Positions 8,352 to 15,892 of a DNA stretch of 64,000 nt are shown here, piece after piece. The stretch is from Streptomyces morookaense (GTDB taxonomy: Bacteria > Actinomycetota > Actinomycetes > Streptomycetales > Streptomycetaceae). Where the stretch lies: contig NZ_JABBXF010000037.1 of NCBI RefSeq assembly GCF_013030945.1, positions 1 through 64,000 of the forward strand, in the 5' to 3' direction. Both the position numbers and the translations under genes were made by a program. Position 1 is the stretch's first letter, and each line of letters begins with the position of its first letter. The notes under the pieces are model-generated. The model saw only the letters and a list, made by a program, of their open reading frames with translations. It was not told the DNA's origin and did no database searches.

Positions 8352-8381
8352 CTACTTTGCGGCTGGTGTCTGGGCTAGGAC
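8352..8381 (-). repeat. right terminal inverted repeat of the Tn3-family element
   Basis: It starts CTACTTTGCGGCTGGTGTC on the plus strand and ends GGAC at 8381. It is the reverse complement of the left end with one mismatch. It supplies the stop codon of the truncated DUF664 gene next to it. Confidence 0.88.
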
Positions 8382-8881
8382 TCCAGGGCCAAGTCGGCGT
8401 GGCCGTTGTGGCGCGCGTACTCCTCGATCATGTGCACGTAGATCCAGCGCAGGTCGACCTGGGCGCCGTCCCGGTGCCGGCGGCCGGTGCTGACGTCGTC
8501 CAGCGAGTGGCCCCGCACCACCTCGCGGGCCGCGGCGATCTCCGCCTGCCAGGCGGCATCGGCCTCGTCCCAGGTGTCCTTCTCGGAGACCCGGAAGTCC
8601 GCATCGGGGTCCTCGTCCGTGTAGAACAGCGGCTCGGCCGTCGTGTCGCCCGCGAACACCCGGCGGAACCAGGCGCGTTCCACATCGGCCATGTGCCGCA
8701 CGAGCCCGAGCAGCGTCATCATCGACGGCGGCACGGAAGCCTCGCGCAGCTGCCCGTCGTCGAGGCCTGCGCACTTCGCCGCGAGCGTGGCGCGGTGGAA
8801 GTCGAGCCAGCTCTCCAGGCTGCTGCGCTCGTCGGCGATGTAGGGCGGGTACGTGCGTTCCGGGGTGGTCATGCGCGTCAT
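8375..8881 (-). CDS. DUF664 (DinB-like) protein, C-terminus replaced by transposon end
   Basis: This 168-residue DinB-fold protein has the helix bearing VRHMADVERAWF and the C-terminal HMIEEYARHNGHAD, whose histidines form the metal site of the DinB/DUF664 superfamily. Family members usually continue with about ten more residues (RE-IDG). Here the frame runs into the transposon repeat and ends ...HADLALES at a TAG inside it. The ATG at 8881 has GGAG seven bases upstream; an ATG three codons later is the alternative. The metal-site residues survive, so the protein could still fold. Members of the superfamily include thiol-dependent enzymes, but most DUF664 proteins have no known substrate. Confidence 0.8.
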   Translation of the reverse strand: MTRMTTPERTYPPYIADERSSLESWLDFHRATLAAKCAGLDDGQLREASVPPSMMTLLGLVRHMADVERAWFRRVFAGDTTAEPLFYTDEDPDADFRVSEKDTWDEADAAWQAEIAAAREVVRGHSLDDVSTGRRHRDGAQVDLRWIYVHMIEEYARHNGHADLALES

Positions 8882-8956
8882 CCTGACGCTCCGCCCGCTG
8901 CCGCGCCACCGGTTATCCGCGGGCCGACCGCGGATTCTCCGCGGACTCTCCGCAGG

Positions 8957-9559
8957 TCATCCGTCCAGCATGCCGCGCAGCAGCTCGGCGAACCCCGCGC
9001 GCAGCTGTGCCTGTTCCGGCACCTCGGTGTGGTACTGCCCGGCGACGCAGGAGAACAGCATGCCGTCGTACCACGCGAGTGCCGACATCGCGTGCCGCTC
9101 GGGCTCGGCGGAACCGGCGGCCGTCATCAGGGCGATGAGCGGTGCGCGGAAGCCCAGGCCCAGCGTGTCGTAGACGGTGCGGAGTTCGGGCCGGCGGTTC
9201 GCCTCCAGCGCCAGTTCGTAGCGGGCGAGCGCCAGTTCGCGGTGGCGGGTCAGCGAGCGGTGCAGGGCGAGGGCGAGGACGTCGGCGAGGGCGTCGAGCC
9301 CGCCGACGGGATCCGGCATCTCGTGCGGAAGGAGGAGTTCCGCCTCGCGCTGTGCGTGCCGCCGCACCGCCGCCTCCAGCAGGGTCGCGCGCGTGCGGGC
9401 GACGTTGGACGTCGAGCCGGCCGGCAGTCCGGCGGCCTCGTCGACCGCCCGGTGGGTCAGGCCCCGCAGGCCGCGCCCGGCGAGGAGGGTGATGGCGGCG
9501 TCGGCGACCAGGTCGGCGCGGGACCGGTCAGGGGTGCGGCCGGGGCGTGCGGTGTTCAT
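8957..9559 (-). CDS. TetR-family transcriptional repressor
   Basis: This 200-residue regulator has an N-terminal helix-turn-helix (about residues 15-62: ALVADAAITLLAGRGLRGL, then THRAVDEAAGL). The C-terminal ligand/dimer domain is helical, with WYDGMLFSC near the end. The ATG (9557-9559) gives normal family length; a longer open frame extends upstream through the neighbouring monooxygenase and is not credible. It is divergent from the FAD monooxygenase, and the shared 97-bp region holds two matching palindromes, one overlapping the likely monooxygenase promoter. It probably represses that operon and itself and is released by a substrate of the oxygenase. The ligand is unknown. Confidence 0.9.
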   Translation of the reverse strand: MNTARPGRTPDRSRADLVADAAITLLAGRGLRGLTHRAVDEAAGLPAGSTSNVARTRATLLEAAVRRHAQREAELLLPHEMPDPVGGLDALADVLALALHRSLTRHRELALARYELALEANRRPELRTVYDTLGLGFRAPLIALMTAAGSAEPERHAMSALAWYDGMLFSCVAGQYHTEVPEQAQLRAGFAELLRGMLDG

Positions 9560-9580
9560 GGGGGCCAATCTAGCCACCTC

Positions 9581-9628
9581 ACTACGGGTGTAGTAATTTC
9601 GGCTGCGGGCACTACAGATGTAGTGCCC
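9581..9628. promoter_or_regulatory. twin palindromic TetR operators
   Basis: Two palindromes share the core ACTAC-N4-GTAGT: 9581-9594 (ACTACGGGTGTAGT) and 9611-9624 (ACTACAGATGTAGT). The second sits in a perfect longer palindrome, 9607-9628, with arms GGGCACTACA and TGTAGTGCCC. Their centres are 30 bp apart, nearly three helical turns, so two dimers would bind on one face. They lie between the divergent regulator and monooxygenase genes. Confidence 0.75.
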
Positions 9629-9656
9629 GCGGCATCGCGTGGCGAGGAGCCCCACC

Positions 9657-10877
9657 GTGCACACATCCCGCACCCCCCGAGCCGTCGTCATCGGCGCCGG
9701 AATCGGCGGCCTCACCGCCGCGGCCGCCCTGCACACGCGCGGCTGGCACGTCACCGTCCTGGAGCGCGCGCCCTCCCTCGAACCGGTCGGCGCCGGCATC
9801 TCCCTCTCGCCCAACGCCCAGCGCGCCCTCGACGTCATCGGCCTGGGCGACGAGATCCGCGCACGCGTCGCCCTGCAGGGCGACGCCGGACTGCTCACCC
9901 CGGGCGGCCGTTGGCTGGCCCGTACCGACGGCGCCGCCGTGGCGGAACGGTTCGGCGGCCCCCTCGTCCTCCTGCACCGGGCCACCCTCGCCGGCCTGCT
10001 CGCCGCCCGGCTGCCCGACGGAGCGCTGCGCACCGGCACCGCCGCCCGCCTGACCGACCCCGGCGACGACGACCGGCGCGCCCGCGTCGCCACCGCGGAC
10101 GGCGAGCTGGAGGCCGACCTCGTCGTCGGCGCCGACGGCATCAACTCCGCCGTCCGCAGCGCCCTGTTCCCCGGCCACCCGCGTCCCGCGTACGCCGGAT
10201 TCACCACCTGGCGCGTCGTCGTCCCCGCCCCGGAACGGCCGTTCCCGCCGCACGAGACCTGGGGACGGGGCAGGCTCTGGGGCACCCAGCCGCTCAAGGA
10301 CGGCCGGGTCTACGCCTACGCCTCGGCCCTCGCCCCGGAGGGAGGCCGCGCCCCCGACGACGAAAAGGCCGAGCTGCTGCGCCTCTTCGGCACCTGGCAC
10401 CACCCGGTCCCCGGCATCCTCGCGGCCGTCGCCCCCGCGGACGTCCTCCGCCACGACGTCCGCTCCATGACCCGGCCGCTGCCCGCGTACCACCGCGGCC
10501 GCACGGCCCTGCTGGGCGACGCCGCCCACGCCATGACCCCCAACCTCGGCCAGGGCGGCAACCAGGCCATCGAGGACGCCGTCGTCCTCGCCCACCACGC
10601 GGCACCCGGCGCCCCCGCAACCCTCGGCGCCTACACCCGCGACCGGCTGCCGCGCACGACGGACATCGTCCGCCGCTCCGCCCGCACCGGCCGGCTGGCC
10701 ATGGCCGGCGGCGCCCCCGGCCTGCTCCTCCGCCAGGCCCTGCTCACCGCGGCCGGCCGCTTCGCCCCGGGCCTGCTCCTGCGCGGCTACGCAGGGATCA
10801 CCGACTGGTGCCCGCCGGCCCCCACGTATGCTGCCGGGACGGGGGCGGAGGCGGAACGGCAAGGAGGCCACAGGTGA
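9657..10877 (+). CDS. FAD-dependent monooxygenase (PHBH/UbiH type)
   Basis: I take the GTG at 9657, preceded by GAGGAG, giving 406 residues; a GTG at 9639 is also in frame. The N-terminus has the FAD dinucleotide motif (VVIGAGIGGLTAAAAL). The middle has the DG motif (VVGADGINSAVR) and the C-terminal third has the GD motif (ALLGDAAHAMTPNLGQGGNQAIEDAV). These are the three signatures of flavoprotein aromatic hydroxylases, which use NAD(P)H and oxygen. It is divergent from the TetR gene with operators between, and overlaps the next gene by GTGA. The substrate is unknown; regulation by the adjacent TetR protein is likely. Confidence 0.92.
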   Translation: MHTSRTPRAVVIGAGIGGLTAAAALHTRGWHVTVLERAPSLEPVGAGISLSPNAQRALDVIGLGDEIRARVALQGDAGLLTPGGRWLARTDGAAVAERFGGPLVLLHRATLAGLLAARLPDGALRTGTAARLTDPGDDDRRARVATADGELEADLVVGADGINSAVRSALFPGHPRPAYAGFTTWRVVVPAPERPFPPHETWGRGRLWGTQPLKDGRVYAYASALAPEGGRAPDDEKAELLRLFGTWHHPVPGILAAVAPADVLRHDVRSMTRPLPAYHRGRTALLGDAAHAMTPNLGQGGNQAIEDAVVLAHHAAPGAPATLGAYTRDRLPRTTDIVRRSARTGRLAMAGGAPGLLLRQALLTAAGRFAPGLLLRGYAGITDWCPPAPTYAAGTGAEAERQGGHR

Positions 10878-11770
10878 AGGTCGGCGTCATCGGACTCGGG
10901 GACATCGCGCAGAAGGCATATCTGCCCGTCCTCACCGCCCGGCCGGGGCTGGAGCCGCACCTCCACACGCGGACCCCCGCCACCCTGCACCGCGTCGCCG
11001 ACACCCACCGGGTGCCCGCCGCCCACCGGCACGCCGATCTCGATTCGCTGCTCGCCGCCGGCCTCGACGCCGCGTTCGTGCACGCGCCGACCGCCGCGCA
11101 CCCCGCCCTCGTCACCCGCCTCCTGGAGGCGGGGATCCCGGTCTTCGTCGACAAGCCGCTCGCCTACGAACTCGCGGACAGCGAGCGGCTCGTCCGCCTT
11201 GCGCAGGACCGACAGATCTCCCTGGCAGTCGGCTTCAACCGCCGTCACGCACCGGCCTACGCGCAGTGCCTGGAGCACCCGCGCGACCTGATCCTCATGC
11301 AGAAGAACCGCGTCGGCCTGCCCGAGGACGCGCGCACGCTCGTCCTCGACGACTTCATCCACGTCGTCGACACCCTGCGCTTCCTCGTGCCGGGAACCGT
11401 CGACCACGTGGGCGTCCGGGCCAGAGTGCGGGACGGACTCGTGCACCACGTGGTGCTGCAGCTGTCCGGCGACGGCTTCACCGCCATCGGCACCATGAAC
11501 CGGATGAGCGGGTCGGGCGAGGAGATCCTGGAGGTCTCCGGCCAGGACAGCAAGCGGCAGGTGCTCAACCTCGCCGACATCGTGGACCACAAGGGCCAAC
11601 CGAGCATCCGCCGCCGCGGCGACTGGGTGCCGGTGGCCCGCCAGCGCGGTGTCGAGCCGTGCGTACTCGCCTTCCTCGAAGCGGTGGAGGCGGGCAAGGT
11701 GCTCGACGCCGAAGATGCGCTGCAGACGCACGAGCTGTGCGAGCGGATCGTCATGGAGATCACCGGGTGA
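10874..11770 (+). CDS. Gfo/Idh/MocA-family oxidoreductase
   Basis: This 298-residue protein has an N-terminal Rossmann motif (VGVIGLGDIAQKAYLPVL) and the EKP-type motif in the form FVDKPLAYEL near residue 95. That lysine is the usual catalytic or cofactor-binding residue of this NAD(P)-dependent family. The C-terminal half is the alpha/beta substrate domain. The GTG start overlaps the stop of the monooxygenase (GTGA), so the two should be co-regulated by the TetR repressor. Family members oxidise or reduce sugars, inositols and related compounds. The substrate cannot be read from sequence. It converges on lnt with a 2-nt gap. Confidence 0.88.
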   Translation: MKVGVIGLGDIAQKAYLPVLTARPGLEPHLHTRTPATLHRVADTHRVPAAHRHADLDSLLAAGLDAAFVHAPTAAHPALVTRLLEAGIPVFVDKPLAYELADSERLVRLAQDRQISLAVGFNRRHAPAYAQCLEHPRDLILMQKNRVGLPEDARTLVLDDFIHVVDTLRFLVPGTVDHVGVRARVRDGLVHHVVLQLSGDGFTAIGTMNRMSGSGEEILEVSGQDSKRQVLNLADIVDHKGQPSIRRRGDWVPVARQRGVEPCVLAFLEAVEAGKVLDAEDALQTHELCERIVMEITG

Positions 11771-11772
11771 CG

Positions 11773-13359
11773 TCAACGGGGTGAGCGCGCGGGCGGGTTG
11801 GCACACCGCCTGCCGACGCGGACCGCCTCCACGGCGCAGAAGAGGACCAGGACGCCCAGTGCACCGTCGGCCGCCCAGTCGCCGGTCCGGACGTACGGGC
11901 TCGTGCCCCGGGCGAGCGGGACGTTGTAGACGGCCGCCGTGCTGCGCCCGGTGCCCAGCCACGGGCCCACGGTCCGCCCGCGCGCGTCCGCGACCGCGCT
12001 CACGCCGGTGAGTGTGGCGTGCACCATCGGCCGCCAGGTCTCGGCGGCGCGCATCGCGGCCAGCGAGGCGTGCTGGAGCGGTGCCCAGCTGTGCTGGAAG
12101 GTAGAGGTCGCCGACTGGGCGACGAGCAACTGCGCGCCGTTCCGGGCCAGTTGCCTGCTCATGTCCGGGAACGCCGACTCGAAGCACACCAGCGGGCCGA
12201 TGCGCAGCCCGCCCCCGCTCCCCTCCGGCAGCCGCATCACCACCTGCCGGTCGCCGCGCCTGCGGTCCTCCTGCGCGGCCTTGCCCACCGATGTGGCCCA
12301 GCCCAGCAGCGAGCGCGCGGGGATGTACTCGCCGAACGGGACCAGCCGCATCTTGTCGTAGCGGTCGCCGGTCGGCCCGTCGGGTCCGATCAGCACCGAA
12401 CTCTTGAAGATGCCCGCCCGGTCCGAGCGCCGGGCGTCCACGTTGACGAGCAGGTCTGCGCCGACCGTACGCGACAGCGCGGCGAGCCGGCTGCTCAGCC
12501 GCGGCTGCTGCCCGAGGTCCTCGCCGACGCTGCTCTCGCCCCACACCACCAGATCCACACGCTGCCCGGCCAGTTGCCGGGTGAGCTCCTCCTCGCGGGC
12601 GAAGCGCCGCTGCACGCTGTCGGTTCCCTCGATCACCCCGGGCTGGACGACCGCGACGCGCACCGCCCCGGCGCCCTGCGGCAGCGGCGCGCCCAGCCAG
12701 ATCCCGCCGACGACCGCCGCGCAGGCGAGCCCGCCCGCCAGGGCGGTGATGCGGCCGCGGGGGCCGGGGGCCGAAATCAGCGCGGCCAGTGCGGTGTTGA
12801 CGGCGACGACAAGGAATCCGACGAGCCAGACGCCGCCCACCGACGCCACCCGCAGCGCGGGCGCCACCTGCCACTGGCTCGCCCCGAGCAGCCCCCACGG
12901 CCCGCCCAGGTACTGCCAGGAGCGCACGAGTTCGGCCAGCAGCCACCCGGAGGGCACCACCAGCAGGGCCGCCGCCACCCGTCCCGGACCGGGCGAACCG
13001 CCCAGCAGCCGGTGCACCAGCAGCCCCCACGGCACCCACAGCAATCCCAGCAGCGCGGCCAGGACGAGGATGAAGACATGCAGGCTGGGCAGCAGCCAGT
13101 GATGCACGGCGAGCAGGAACCCCGCGCCGCCGAGCCAGCCCTCCAGGGCGGCCCGCCGGGCCGTCCCCGCCGAACGCACCAGCAGCAGCCAGGGCACCAG
13201 GGCCAGCCAGGCCAGCCACCACAGGGCGGGCGCGGGAAAGGCGAGGGCGGGGAGGGCACCGGCCACGACCGCGGCCGCGGCGCGCAGCCAGGGCCGGTGC
13301 GGGTGTTCCTGCCCGGCGGAGAACCGGAACCGCTTCGTCAGGCCGACCGACGGAACCAT
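11773..13359 (-). CDS. lnt: apolipoprotein N-acyltransferase
   Basis: This 528-residue membrane enzyme has about six to seven N-terminal hydrophobic helices (residues 25-225), a nitrilase-type extracytoplasmic domain (~233-490) and a last helix. The catalytic triad reads Glu275 (VVWGESS), Lys336 (YDKMRLVPFGEY) and Cys392 (VCFESAFPD), matching Escherichia coli Lnt E267/K335/C387. Lnt adds the third acyl chain to the N-terminal Cys of lipoproteins at the membrane surface. The ATG at 13357-13359 gives the family length; the longer open frame has no membrane start. Streptomyces often carry more than one Lnt, so this may be one of two. Confidence 0.93.
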   Translation of the reverse strand: MVPSVGLTKRFRFSAGQEHPHRPWLRAAAAVVAGALPALAFPAPALWWLAWLALVPWLLLVRSAGTARRAALEGWLGGAGFLLAVHHWLLPSLHVFILVLAALLGLLWVPWGLLVHRLLGGSPGPGRVAAALLVVPSGWLLAELVRSWQYLGGPWGLLGASQWQVAPALRVASVGGVWLVGFLVVAVNTALAALISAPGPRGRITALAGGLACAAVVGGIWLGAPLPQGAGAVRVAVVQPGVIEGTDSVQRRFAREEELTRQLAGQRVDLVVWGESSVGEDLGQQPRLSSRLAALSRTVGADLLVNVDARRSDRAGIFKSSVLIGPDGPTGDRYDKMRLVPFGEYIPARSLLGWATSVGKAAQEDRRRGDRQVVMRLPEGSGGGLRIGPLVCFESAFPDMSRQLARNGAQLLVAQSATSTFQHSWAPLQHASLAAMRAAETWRPMVHATLTGVSAVADARGRTVGPWLGTGRSTAAVYNVPLARGTSPYVRTGDWAADGALGVLVLFCAVEAVRVGRRCANPPARSPR

Positions 13360-13847
13360 GTCCGCGCCTCCCTCGCTCCGGCTGGGTGAGGATCCCACGA
13401 TGCCACGGCACCCCCGCGAATTGCCGACTTGCCCGTCTTTCCCTGCGGTCAAGGGGCGCGTGCATAGTCGGGCGCCCCCCGGAATCGTCCGTACACCTCG
13501 TGGACACGCGAAATCCGGCCAAACGCCGCGCGTCCGGATCGTTGTCTCCCGACAGGCCAAAACTCCGACAACGCTGCGCAGCTTTCAGCCATTCCGATCG
13601 CTGAGTGGTCCTCAAGCTTCGCGTTTCGCTACAAAATGATCCCAGACGATCTACAGAAGAAGCGCCAGAAAGGCGCAGGTCGGTACGTAATGCGGGTTAT
13701 CGATGGGCGGGCCTGGGCAGGTACCGCGCAAAAGTGGACAGGAATGCTGGTCGTTTGTCGCCGGGCGGCGGCGTGACTCACGTCCGTGATCACCCAGCGC
13801 CCGACGTCGTTCCTGCGTCCATCGACAGCCGATGTCTCGGAGGGAAC
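13360..13847. other. 488-bp intergenic region between lnt and the methyltransferase gene
   Basis: This divergent region holds no convincing gene. It is less GC-rich than its surroundings around 13600-13660. An imperfect inverted repeat (GTGACTCACGTCCGTGATCAC-like, 13773-13793) lies about 55 bp before the methyltransferase start and could be an operator. A GGAGGG Shine-Dalgarno sequence (13839-13844) precedes the ATG. Confidence 0.5.
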
Positions 13848-14753
13848 ATGGAGAACCTTGTCGCCGAGGTGACCGCCGCTCCTGCCACAGGGCGCGACGA
13901 GACACAGGTGCCGAAGTACTACTCGCGGAAGACCGCGGACATCCTGCACAAGTACGGACCCGGACCACGGGTCCATTTCCATGTGGGCCTATTCGACACC
14001 GCCGTCGCCCCCAACACCACCGTGGCCCAGAGCGTCCTGCGCCGCCGCCTGTTCGAGTCCCAGGAAGCGGCCCTCGACCACGCCGCCCTCAGCTGGGGCG
14101 TCAAGGATGCCCCGCCGTCGCACCTCTTCGACATCGGCTGCGGACTCGGCGGCGGCTCCATCTACTGGGCGCAGGAGTACGGTTGCGCCGTCACGGCGAT
14201 GACCGTGACGGCCAAGCACGTCCCCGTGATGGCGGACCTGGTCGCGCAGGCCGGTGTGGACCACCTGGTGACGCCCGTCCTCGGCGACATCCACGACCTC
14301 TGCGAGGAACAGCGCTACGACGCGGCCGTCGCCATCGAGAGCTCGGGCTACATGGACCGCGAACGGCTCTTCTCGGTGGTCGCCAAGGCCCTCAGGCCGG
14401 GCAGCTGGTTCGGCATCCAGGAACACTTCCTGTGCCGCCCCGAGTGGACGTCCTTCATCGACGGCTACTACAAGACCCGGCTCGGCACCCTCGCCGAGTA
14501 CATCGCGGCGGCCGAGACGGCCGGCTTCGAGCTGGAGCAGGACGAGGACATCACCGACCGGGTCGCCGAGTTCTGGGTCCAGTCCATGGCCTGGACGACG
14601 GCCGAGCTGGACCGTGCCGAGCGGACCGGGGTGGCGTCGCCGATCGACGAGAAGCGGCTGGTGGAATCGGCGCTGGCGCACGGGAAGTTGTTCCGCGCGT
14701 GGCGCGATCATGCGGTGGAGACGCGGATGCTGCTGTTCCGATTGGGAGGGTGA
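13848..14753 (+). CDS. SAM-dependent methyltransferase paired with terpene synthase
   Basis: This 301-residue class I methyltransferase has a GGAGGG Shine-Dalgarno and ATG at 13848. The SAM-binding loop is FDIGCGLGGGSIYWAQ (residues ~94-109), followed by VTAMTVTAKH for the adenosine side. The N-terminal YYSRKTADILHKYGPGPRVHFHVG resembles C-methyltransferases acting on small or prenyl substrates. It does not look like the 2-methylisoborneol geranyl-diphosphate methyltransferase. It is 5 nt upstream of a terpene synthase and surely co-transcribed. The most likely job is methylating a prenyl diphosphate (C5, C10 or C15) before cyclisation, giving a homoterpenoid. Methylating the cyclised product is the alternative. 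The substrate is inference. Confidence 0.8.
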   Translation: MENLVAEVTAAPATGRDETQVPKYYSRKTADILHKYGPGPRVHFHVGLFDTAVAPNTTVAQSVLRRRLFESQEAALDHAALSWGVKDAPPSHLFDIGCGLGGGSIYWAQEYGCAVTAMTVTAKHVPVMADLVAQAGVDHLVTPVLGDIHDLCEEQRYDAAVAIESSGYMDRERLFSVVAKALRPGSWFGIQEHFLCRPEWTSFIDGYYKTRLGTLAEYIAAAETAGFELEQDEDITDRVAEFWVQSMAWTTAELDRAERTGVASPIDEKRLVESALAHGKLFRAWRDHAVETRMLLFRLGG

Positions 14754-14758
14754 ACTCC

Positions 14759-15892
14759 ATGACGGACACCTCGACGCGCCCTCGCCCGTCGGCCATCGGC
14801 TGGCGGCTGCCGCCCTTCTACTGCCCGATCGAACCGGCCGTCCACCCCAGGGCCGGCCAGCTCGAACAACGGGCCATCGCCTGGCTCGACTCCAGGGGCA
14901 TCTTCGGCAACGCCAGGGACCGGGCCTGGAGCATCGCGACCCACAGCACCGACTTCAGCTGCCGCATCATCCCCTACGGCGACGACGAACCCCTGCTGCT
15001 CTTCATCGAGTGGAACCACTGGGCCTTCGCCCTCGACGACATCTGCCACGACACCGGTTCGGCCGACATCCGGACCGCCACGATCGTCGACCTCAACGCG
15101 CGGATAGCACGCTGCCTGGAGGTGCCGGGTTCCGGCATGCTCGGCAGCAGCCCCTTCGACGCGGCACTCGAGGACCTCGCCGCCCGCACCCGCGCCATGA
15201 CCACGCCCGTACAACTCCGGCGCGTGACCGAGGGGTTGCGGGACTGGCTCTTCGGCGCCGCATGGCAGGTCAGCAATGTCGAACGGGGCGTGATGCCGAG
15301 CCTGTCCGACTACGTCGCGATGCGGCCCTCCATCAACGGCACCCGGTTCTCCCTCTCCTGGAGCGAGATCGCGGGCGGCATCCGCATCCCGGACCACGAG
15401 CTGTACTCGGCCCCGGTCCAGGCGCTCACCGAGGCGGCCGGCTTCATCGTCAGCTGCGACAACGACCTCTTCTCCTACGCCAAGGAGGACAGCCAGGAGA
15501 CGACGGACCAGAACATCGTCAACGTCCTGGCCCACGAGCGGCGTTGCCCGGCGGAGCAGGCTCTCGAAGAGGCCCTGGTGATCAGGGACCGGGCCATGAC
15601 GCTCTTCCTGGACCTGCGGGCGCAGATCGCCAGGAACGCCGGCCTTCACCTGCGGCGCTACCTGGAGGCACTGGGGCACTACATCTCCGGCTGCATCCGG
15701 TGGATGGACGCGGCTCCCCGCTATGCCAGCCCCCGGAACCGGTACGACCTTCCGGTTCCGGGAGCGACCTACGGCATCACCTGGCGCGACAGTCCGCGCG
15801 ACACCGGGACCGAGCCGCTGCCCATAGCGTCGGCGGCCTGGTGGTGGGAGCAGCTCGACGCTCCCGTCACCGCCTGCGCAGCCACCGCGTGA
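14759..15892 (+). CDS. class I terpene synthase
   Basis: This 377-residue enzyme shows the aspartate-rich metal motif DDICHD (residues 93-98) and the NSE triad NDLFSYAKE (N235, S239, E243). It also has a C-terminal GCIRWMDAAPRY region matching the conserved Trp and Arg-Tyr of bacterial cyclases. It ionises a prenyl diphosphate with Mg2+ and cyclises it. The start is preceded by GGGAGGG and lies 5 nt after the methyltransferase stop. The 3' end overlaps the convergent P450 gene by 26 nt. Length and motifs fit the Streptomyces sesquiterpene/2-methylisoborneol group. The product is unknown; pairing with the methyltransferase suggests a methylated substrate. Confidence 0.92.
   Translation: MTDTSTRPRPSAIGWRLPPFYCPIEPAVHPRAGQLEQRAIAWLDSRGIFGNARDRAWSIATHSTDFSCRIIPYGDDEPLLLFIEWNHWAFALDDICHDTGSADIRTATIVDLNARIARCLEVPGSGMLGSSPFDAALEDLAARTRAMTTPVQLRRVTEGLRDWLFGAAWQVSNVERGVMPSLSDYVAMRPSINGTRFSLSWSEIAGGIRIPDHELYSAPVQALTEAAGFIVSCDNDLFSYAKEDSQETTDQNIVNVLAHERRCPAEQALEEALVIRDRAMTLFLDLRAQIARNAGLHLRRYLEALGHYISGCIRWMDAAPRYASPRNRYDLPVPGATYGITWRDSPRDTGTEPLPIASAAWWWEQLDAPVTACAATA

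Larger units (their letters stand above)
592..8381 (+). mobile_element. Tn3-family transposon carrying a CHAT-TPR passenger module
   Basis: The 7.79-kb element is bounded by inverted 30-bp ends (592-621 and 8352-8381) with one mismatch. It contains, all on the plus strand, a Tn3 transposase, a small membrane protein, a CHAT-protease/TPR protein, a putative res site and a serine resolvase. Tn3 elements transpose by replicative cointegration and resolve through TnpR at res. Here tnpA and tnpR are separated by 3.8 kb of passenger and res sequence. The 5 bp next to the left end (CCGGT) and the right end (TCCAG) differ, so no standard 5-bp duplication is visible. Both flanks are DUF664 gene fragments. 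The boundaries come from the repeats, not from an empty-site comparison. Confidence 0.9.

Noticed and set aside
8957..10297. A 446-residue minus-strand frame spanning the TetR gene and beyond
   Set aside because: Only the part from 9559 down encodes TetR. The rest is antisense to the FAD monooxygenase, which has full family motifs.
13848..15892. 2-methylisoborneol biosynthesis locus
   Set aside because: The methyltransferase does not resemble geranyl-diphosphate methyltransferase, and the cyclic-nucleotide-binding gene usually beside that pathway is absent.
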